Below are positions 5,672 through 7,664 of a DNA stretch of 7,664 bases, one piece after another. Where the stretch lies: the NCBI GenBank assembly GCA_015222795.1, contig JADFVY010000228.1, positions 1-7,664 on the forward strand, given 5' to 3'. Positions within the stretch are counted from its first letter, which is position 1. The number at the start of each line of letters is the position of its first letter. The notes under the pieces are model-generated. The model was not told the origin of the DNA. It did no database searches and saw nothing but the letters and a program-made list of their open reading frames with translations. This DNA is from Pseudomonadota bacterium (GTDB lineage: Bacteria > Pseudomonadota > Alphaproteobacteria > UBA8366 > JADFVY01). Made by a program: the position numbers and the translations under genes.

Positions 5672-7664
5672 GTGCATTTCACCAAGCTTCGCGTTTCCGG
5701 CTTTAAGTCCTTCGTCGATCCGGTCGAACTGCTGATCGAACCGGGGATGACCGGCGTCGTCGGACCCAACGGCTGTGGCAAATCGAATGTGGTCGAGGCG
5801 CTGCGCTGGGTGATGGGTGAAACCTCGGCCAAGAACATGCGCGGTGGCGGCATGGAGGACGTAATCTTCGGCGGCACCACAACACGGCCGGCGCGGAACA
5901 TCGCCGAAGTGGTCCTGTATATCGATAATTCCGACCGCAAGGCGCCGGCAATGTTCAACGACGCCGACGAGCTGGAAATATCGCGCCGCATCGAGCGTGA
6001 CTCGGGCTCGAACTACCGCATCAACGGCAAGGATGTCCGCGCCCGCGATGTGCAGCTGCTGTTCGCCGACATGGCGACCGGCGCCCATTCCACGGCGATG
6101 GTCAGCCAGGGCCGGGTCAGCGCGATGATCAACGCCAAGCCGAAGGACCGGCGCAGCCTGCTGGAAGAGGCAGCGGGCATCAAGGGCCTGCATTCACGCC
6201 GGCATGAGGCGGAATTGCGGCTGCGCGCGGCCGAAACCAACCTGGAGCGGCTGGAAGACGTTATCGGCGCACTGGAAGGCCAGCATCAGGGCTTGAATCG
6301 CCAGGCCCGGCAGGCCGGCCGCTACCGGCGGCTTTCCGAACAAATCCGAAAATTCGACGCAATCCTGCTGCACCATGCCTGGGCCGACGCCATAAAGGCG
6401 GTGGAAGAAACCGGCGCGCGGTTTGACGAAGCGAGAGCGGAAGTCGCCACGCGCACCGAGGCGGCGGCAAGGCTCGCCACGACACAGGCCGATTCACAAT
6501 CGGCGCTGCCCGGGTTGCGCCAGGCGGAAGTAGAGGCGGCCGCGGCCCTGCAACATCTCCAACTGGCGCGCCGGGAACTGGACAGCGAGGCCGAACGCGT
6601 GGCCAATGCACAAGCTGGATTGCAGCAACAGCTACTGCAGATCATTGGCGATATCGAGCGCGAAAAAACACTGGAAAGCGACGCGTCCGAGGCGCTGACC
6701 CGACTTGAGACAGAGCGCGAGCAGCTCTCCGCCGCCCAGGCCGACGAATCCGCGGACCGGGAAGAAGCCGCCGAGGCGCTGGCCGGAGCCACTGAACAGG
6801 TAGAGGAAAGAGAGGCGCTTCTTCAGGAGCTGACAAGGCGGTTCGCGGAAACCGAGGCGCGGCGGGATTCACTGACCGCGCGGGTCTCGGAACTGACGGA
6901 GCGCGTAACGCGCCTGACCGCCCGCGAAAGCGAGTTGGAGGCCGAGCGCACCGAACGAGCCGGGATGCTGGGCGCCGACGAGGCAATGACGGCCGCCGCC
7001 GCCGCCATGGAAGAGATGGAGGCCGCGGCGGAAGAAGCCCGCGCCACGCAGGAAACAACCGAGACGATGCGCGCCGGCGCGGAGGATGCGGAAAATACAG
7101 CGCGCGCCGCGGCCCAGGACGCCCAATCGGCGCTGGCCAGGCTAAAGGCCGAGGAACAAGCGCTGGCCGAACTGCTGGAACCGGCGGAAGGCGACCTGTT
7201 CCCGCCGGTGATCGACTCGGTTACCGTCGATGCCGGTTACGAGACAGCGCTGGGCGCGGCGCTGGGCGAGGATCTGAATGCGCCGACCGACAGCTCTGCC
7301 CCGGTCCACTGGCATCGGCTGCCACCGCTGGACTCGTCCGACCTGCCGGAAGGCGCGCCGGCGCTGGCCGGTTTCGTAAAGGCGCCCGACGAGTTGGCCC
7401 GCCGGCTGTCTGCCATCGGCGTGGTGGAAGACGCAACGGCGGGTGCGCGACTGGCGCCGTCGCTAAAGGCCGGGCAACGGATTGTCTCGCGCGATGGCGG
7501 GTTGTGGCGCTGGGACGGTTATACGATTTCCGCCGGCGCCCCGACCGCGGCGGCAATCCGGCTGGCGCAGCGCAACCGACTGGCCGAAATCAGGGCCACG
7601 CGCCGCGAGGCCGAAGCGAAGGCCGAGGCTGCGGAAGAAGCCGCGAATGCTGCCCGCGAGGCCC
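5672..7664 (+). CDS. smc: Chromosome segregation protein SMC (3' end missing)
   Basis: The first 664 codons of a condensin-type ATPase that, with ScpA and ScpB, extrudes and arranges DNA loops for chromosome segregation; full proteins are about 1150 residues. The N-terminal head begins HFTKLRVSGFKSFVDPV. It has the Walker A motif GPNGCGKSN (31-39), MRGGGMEDVIFGG (56-68) and the Q-loop VSQGRV (144-149; Q146), then LLEEAAGIKG (163-172). A long Ala/Glu/Arg-rich coiled coil runs from about 173 to 500. The hinge begins near 507 and ends near 630 (VDAGYETALGAALGEDLNAP, then SRDGGLWRWDGYT), after which the returning coil starts with LAQRNRL. Walker B and the signature motif lie beyond the window. 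GTG 5672 was chosen because tandem in-frame stops TGATAA sit at 5651-5656 and the conserved N-terminus starts right there. No clear Shine-Dalgarno site is seen. Confidence 0.95.
   Translation, partial: MHFTKLRVSGFKSFVDPVELLIEPGMTGVVGPNGCGKSNVVEALRWVMGETSAKNMRGGGMEDVIFGGTTTRPARNIAEVVLYIDNSDRKAPAMFNDADELEISRRIERDSGSNYRINGKDVRARDVQLLFADMATGAHSTAMVSQGRVSAMINAKPKDRRSLLEEAAGIKGLHSRRHEAELRLRAAETNLERLEDVIGALEGQHQGLNRQARQAGRYRRLSEQIRKFDAILLHHAWADAIKAVEETGARFDEARAEVATRTEAAARLATTQADSQSALPGLRQAEVEAAAALQHLQLARRELDSEAERVANAQAGLQQQLLQIIGDIEREKTLESDASEALTRLETEREQLSAAQADESADREEAAEALAGATEQVEEREALLQELTRRFAETEARRDSLTARVSELTERVTRLTARESELEAERTERAGMLGADEAMTAAAAAMEEMEAAAEEARATQETTETMRAGAEDAENTARAAAQDAQSALARLKAEEQALAELLEPAEGDLFPPVIDSVTVDAGYETALGAALGEDLNAPTDSSAPVHWHRLPPLDSSDLPEGAPALAGFVKAPDELARRLSAIGVVEDATAGARLAPSLKAGQRIVSRDGGLWRWDGYTISAGAPTAAAIRLAQRNRLAEIRATRREAEAKAEAAEEAANAAREA

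Noticed and set aside
5588..6193. Minus-strand reading frame of 201 codons opposite the start of smc
   Set aside because: It lies over the conserved SMC head and its composition is that of a reversed coding strand; no recognisable motif.
6993..7006. Run of five GCC codons as a simple repeat
   Set aside because: It encodes an Ala run in the SMC coiled coil and is normal for GC-rich coding DNA.
1..7664. Defence island, mobile element or restriction-modification system around ccrM
   Set aside because: No restriction endonuclease, integrase, transposase, terminal repeats or change in base composition is seen; CcrM is a solitary housekeeping methyltransferase.

Overview
The window looks like a stretch of ordinary chromosome from an alphaproteobacterium. 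The DNA is GC-rich. A CcrM-type GANTC adenine methyltransferase, largely an alphaproteobacterial enzyme, is present. The gene order DUF721 - dsbA-like - smc, with mutY divergent, is one I associate with Rhodospirillales, Rhizobiales and Caulobacterales. The SMC hinge also has the compact form I associate with that class. I cannot name a genus.

Layout from left to right: the 3' part of a CPA2/KefB-type cation:proton antiporter gene (1-1038) overlaps rnhB (1031-1633) by 8 bases. A short AT-rich gap holds a probable ccrM promoter with two GANTC sites, then ccrM (1700-2806). A small lipoprotein gene of unknown function follows (2859-3293), with its own extended -10 promoter. It converges with mutY on the minus strand (3295-4356), one base apart. 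A 45-base divergent gap separates mutY from a DUF721/DciA-like gene (4402-4944). Next come a secreted DsbA-like thioredoxin (start chosen at GTG 5025, with a strong Shine-Dalgarno site and its own promoter) and the first ~664 codons of smc (5672 to the window edge). No stretch over 300 bases lacks a gene, and I saw no tRNA, rRNA, insertion sequence, CRISPR array or prophage gene.

Most of the genes serve genome upkeep: RNase HII removes ribonucleotides from DNA, CcrM methylates GANTC and in relatives times the cell cycle, MutY removes adenine opposite 8-oxoguanine, the DUF721 protein may help load the replicative helicase, and SMC organises the chromosome. I found no new biological system. The most useful observations concern regulation: GANTC sites inside the putative ccrM promoter with a possibly leaderless start, and a promoter and translation start for dsbA that appear to uncouple it from the gene upstream.
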